Shown piece after piece: positions 61,335 through 64,000 of a stretch of 64,000 nt of DNA. Within the stretch, counting starts at the first letter, position 1. Each line of letters begins with the position of its first letter. The position numbers and the translations under genes are program-made. Under the pieces are notes generated by a model. That model searched no databases, was not told where the DNA came from, and saw nothing but the letters and a program-made list of their open reading frames with translations. Where the stretch lies: the NCBI GenBank assembly GCA_033816765.1, contig CM066288.1:3968001-4032000 (forward strand), given 5' to 3'. The stretch is from Nothopassalora personata. Taxonomy: Eukaryota > Ascomycota > Dothideomycetes > Mycosphaerellales > Mycosphaerellaceae.

Positions 61335-64000
61335 TCATTTGCTTCTCCTTGACGCCTCATAGCCGGCTACCATGCGATCCGCATTCGCGAGGCCCTCCGC
61401 CGGTTCCCAGCTGTTGTACTCCTCTGGCCAGTCCTTCCACTGGACTAGATACTGCAGCTTGCCCTTGCGCTTACGCCTATCCAGCACTGCCTCTACCTCA
61501 TACTCTCCGTCCTCATTAGCTAGAGGGGGTACGGGTCCATCCTCATCGCTACCGATATACGGCTCGAGGAGAGAGACATGGAAGACGTTGTGGAGCCTTG
61601 AGTCGGCTGGTAGCGCTAGGCGGTACGCCTGCGAACCGACAGCGTCCGTAATGCGGTATGGGCCGATGAACTTCGGACCCATCTTCTTCTTTGGCACTGC
61701 CAACTTGAGGTTCTTCGTTGACAACAGGACTAAGTCACCTACGCGGTAGGTCTTGGCTTGGTGGGTCTTGTTGTAGTAGCGAGCCTGGCTTTCTGCTGCA
61801 GCCTTCCATCGCTCCTCGAGTGTAGCGCGTAGTTTTCGCATGCGACTCGCAGCTGTTACCGCTGCTGGTACTTCCCCCCCCTGGGTCTCGTCTCGAGATC
61901 CAGTTGGTGCAGGGGCAATCTCAGGTCGCCAACCGTGCGCTATTTCGAACGGACTCATCCGCAGTGTTGGGTGGATGCTGTTATTAGCTGCGAATTCAGC
62001 AACTGCAAGCCACTCAGCCCACTCAGTTTGATTGTCACTGCAGTAACAACGAAGGTATTGTTCGAGGGTTTGGTTTGCCCTCTCAGTTTGGCCGTCAGTC
62101 TGAGGGTGAAAGGCCGTGGATAGCTTGCGCTTCACACGCGCCTCGAAGCAGAAGTCACTCCAAAACTGACTAGTGAAGACCGGACCTCGGTCGCTCACTA
62201 TGCCTGACGGGACACCATAGTGTCGCACGACTTCGTCTCGCAGGAGCCTCGCAAGCTCCACGGCTGTGCAAGTCTTCGTCGTCGGGATGTACAAGCTCAT
62301 TTTTGAGTAGCGATCGACTATCACTAGGATCGCATCATACACGCAACCGGCTCGCGTGCTTGGAGGTAGGTCCGTAATGAAATCCATGGTGATTTCCTGC
62401 CACGGTCGCTCCGGTCTAGGAAGCGGTTGCAGCTCGCCGTAGGGTCGATGGCGCCTCGCCTTCGAACCCTGGCAGGTTCTGCAGGTTTGGACGTATTGTT
62501 TCACGTCCGTGCTAAGTGAGTCCCACCAATAATTACGTCGCAACAGCTCTTCAGTCTTGGTCCTTCCAAAGTGACCCGCGAGGACGTCGTCGTGGTGCAT
62601 GCGAATCAGATGCGACCTGATTGCGTGATCCCTGGGTACCACGATCGCGTCTCCGCAGTACACAAGGTCATCCTTCACATGCCATCCCTTGGCGTCCCTC
62701 GCGCTTGGCGCCTGCGCCAAGCATGCGACACACTGGTCGTCTTGCTGCTGCGCGATCTTCATTAAGAGTGGGATCAACTCACCCGTCGAGCTGTAAGCTT
62801 GACCCTGTATCACTGCAGCGCACACTGCTGCTGGTAAAGACGGCTTGTCTTGATGGGGAAGGTCACCTCTCCGCATTGCCATCGCCGCGCCTATGTCGCC
62901 CTGCATCGCCTCGCAGGTGGCAAGCACGCGCTTCACCGTCGGCTCGCTTGTCCCTTCCAGAGACTCCTTCCAGAAAGACAGCTTACTTTGCAAGGTAGGC
63001 AGCAAGTTCGAAGTTTGTTGCGTTATGGCTGCGTAGTCACTGCGTCTCGAAGGCGCGTCGGCTGGGTTAGTCTTACCCGGCCGATGCTCCACTACAAAAT
63101 CAAAAGACTGCAGGAACGTAGCCCATCGAGCTTGCCGCCCATTCAGCTGCTTTACTGTCATGAAGCCCTGTAGGTTAGCGTGGTCGACTAGCACTCGCAC
63201 CGCATGCGTAGCGCCCTCCAAGTATGGCCTCCAATGCTTGAAAGCCTCAACCACTGCAAGTAGCTCCTGATCGTGCGTCTCGTAGTTGCACTCAGCTGGT
63301 ATCATCTTGCGTGAATAGAACGCGATGGGATGCCACTCAGCACCAAACAATTGGGATATGATACCTGCGATCGCGAAACCTGAGGCATCCGTCTCGACTC
63401 GCGTGCGCAGCGCAGGATCGAAGTGCCTAAGTATTGGTGCACCTAAGAATCCGGCCTTAAGCTGTCGAAACGCCTGCTCTTCGCTTAAGGTCCACGTGAG
63501 AGGGCCGTGCTTCTTGCCGTCCTTGGATCCCTTTAGCAGGTCCGTTAGGGGCTTGCAGACCCTTGAGTATCCTTCTATAAAACGCCGGTAGAAGTTGCAA
63601 AACCCAAGGAAGGACTGGACCTCATGAAAGGTCGTAGGTGTAGGCCATTCCTCGATAGCGGCTACCCTGCTCCTGTCCATCGACACGCCTGCGGCGCTCA
63701 CGACAAACCCAAGGAACTCTGCACTCTCCTGGAAGAAGTGACACTTCTTAGGGTTTGCGAACAGGGCAAACTTTCGTAGCCTCTCCAGCACCGCGCGTAC
63801 GGCTCGCACGTGTGCCTCACGCGTCTCGCTGTAGATGAGGATATCATCTAGGTAGACCACGCAAATGTCATCAACTAAGCCGGTCAGCGCCTTGTTGATA
63901 TACCCTTGAAAGGTTGCCGGTGCGTTGGTTAACCCGAACGGCATCACCAGGTACTCGTAGTGTCCGTATCGCGTGCGAAACGCAGTCTTCCACTCATCGC
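61335..64000 (-). CDS. Gypsy Pol polyprotein: RT, RNase H, integrase, chromodomain (partial)
   Basis: The frame is open from the window edge (minus strand) to the stop at 61335, about 888 residues. Order: RT palm (EYLVMPFGLTNAPATFQGYI and the catalytic VVYLDDILIYS at 63861-63840), RT thumb, RNase H (ETDASGFAIAG), integrase HHCC zinc part (HLIRMHHDDVLAGHFG, then CRTCQGSKARR), and the integrase core with DFITDLPPSTR, VSDRGPVFTSQFW and FHPQTDGQTERANQTLEQYL, the D,D(35)E site. The integrase C-terminus has the GPF/Y-type motif (GPKFIGPYRI). A chromodomain closes the protein (YEVEAVLDRRKRKGKLQYLV, WKDWPEEYNSWEP). The chromodomain places it among chromoviruses, which target heterochromatin. No stop or shift interrupts it, so it may be active. 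The N-terminal part lies outside the window. Confidence 0.95.
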   Translation of the reverse strand, partial: DEWKTAFRTRYGHYEYLVMPFGLTNAPATFQGYINKALTGLVDDICVVYLDDILIYSETREAHVRAVRAVLERLRKFALFANPKKCHFFQESAEFLGFVVSAAGVSMDRSRVAAIEEWPTPTTFHEVQSFLGFCNFYRRFIEGYSRVCKPLTDLLKGSKDGKKHGPLTWTLSEEQAFRQLKAGFLGAPILRHFDPALRTRVETDASGFAIAGIISQLFGAEWHPIAFYSRKMIPAECNYETHDQELLAVVEAFKHWRPYLEGATHAVRVLVDHANLQGFMTVKQLNGRQARWATFLQSFDFVVEHRPGKTNPADAPSRRSDYAAITQQTSNLLPTLQSKLSFWKESLEGTSEPTVKRVLATCEAMQGDIGAAMAMRRGDLPHQDKPSLPAAVCAAVIQGQAYSSTGELIPLLMKIAQQQDDQCVACLAQAPSARDAKGWHVKDDLVYCGDAIVVPRDHAIRSHLIRMHHDDVLAGHFGRTKTEELLRRNYWWDSLSTDVKQYVQTCRTCQGSKARRHRPYGELQPLPRPERPWQEITMDFITDLPPSTRAGCVYDAILVIVDRYSKMSLYIPTTKTCTAVELARLLRDEVVRHYGVPSGIVSDRGPVFTSQFWSDFCFEARVKRKLSTAFHPQTDGQTERANQTLEQYLRCYCSDNQTEWAEWLAVAEFAANNSIHPTLRMSPFEIAHGWRPEIAPAPTGSRDETQGGEVPAAVTAASRMRKLRATLEERWKAAAESQARYYNKTHQAKTYRVGDLVLLSTKNLKLAVPKKKMGPKFIGPYRITDAVGSQAYRLALPADSRLHNVFHVSLLEPYIGSDEDGPVPPLANEDGEYEVEAVLDRRKRKGKLQYLVQWKDWPEEYNSWEPAEGLANADRMVAGYEASRRSK

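Larger units (their letters stand above)
59940..64000 (-). mobile_element. Ty3/gypsy chromovirus, 3' part, nested in the copia element
   Basis: On the minus strand the order is pol (beyond 64000 to 61335), a ~1.2-kb noncoding-in-sense region (61334-60126), a polypurine tract and a 186-bp LTR (60125-59940). The element continues past the window edge, where gag, protease, the 5' LTR and the rest of RT should be. There are no RIP-like stops. The 1.2-kb region carries an intron-containing gene on the opposite strand (60430-61200). The LTR borders the AT-rich copia sequence directly, showing insertion into it. Confidence 0.8.

Overview
This is nuclear DNA of a filamentous ascomycete, most likely a dothideomycete. 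The evidence is compact genes with many introns of about 50 nt (GT...AG with CTAAC/CTGAC-like branch sites), single-copy fungal housekeeping genes on both strands, and an AT-rich retrotransposon carrying the C-to-T signature of repeat-induced point mutation (RIP). No bacterial, organellar, rRNA or clear tRNA features were seen. All gene models are my own reading of ORFs, splice-site phase and family resemblance.

Layout. 1-3.8 kb: 3' end of an MFS transporter, a broken RING-finger gene and a broken ankyrin-repeat fragment. 3.8-18.7 kb: a Ran-binding protein, TAF14 (YEATS), an unknown single-span membrane protein, the Tul1/DscA E3 ligase of the Dsc complex, a small unknown gene, importin alpha and the telomere protein POT1. 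20-31.4 kb: a HAM1-like lipid-binding protein, a second MFS transporter, an OBAP/DUF1264 protein, the H3K79 methyltransferase DOT1 and delta-COP. 31.6-45.4 kb: an F-box protein, a membrane-anchored GH16 glucanase, two coiled-coil unknowns and a 1768-residue DUF4045-gelsolin protein. 45.9-56.3 kb: ARL2, a GNAT protein, a small secreted crystallin-like protein, TAF4 and the pre-mRNA 3'-end endonuclease YSH1/CPSF73.

56.5-64 kb: a transposon nest. A Ty1/copia element keeps one reading frame from gag through integrase but is riddled with TAG/TAA stops. It is cut at 59940 by what looks like the 3' LTR of a Ty3/gypsy chromovirus on the minus strand. The gypsy pol (RT, RNase H, integrase, chromodomain) is open to the window edge and shows no RIP. 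Between its stop and the LTR lies about 1.2 kb carrying, on the opposite strand, a three-exon gene for a Cys-rich protein. A gypsy element with an antisense, intron-containing accessory gene is the most unusual thing in the window.

The housekeeping genes do not form a pathway cluster. Transcription (TAF14, TAF4, YSH1, DOT1), trafficking (delta-COP, ARL2, Dsc ligase) and nuclear transport (RanBP1, importin alpha) functions are interspersed, as is usual in such genomes.
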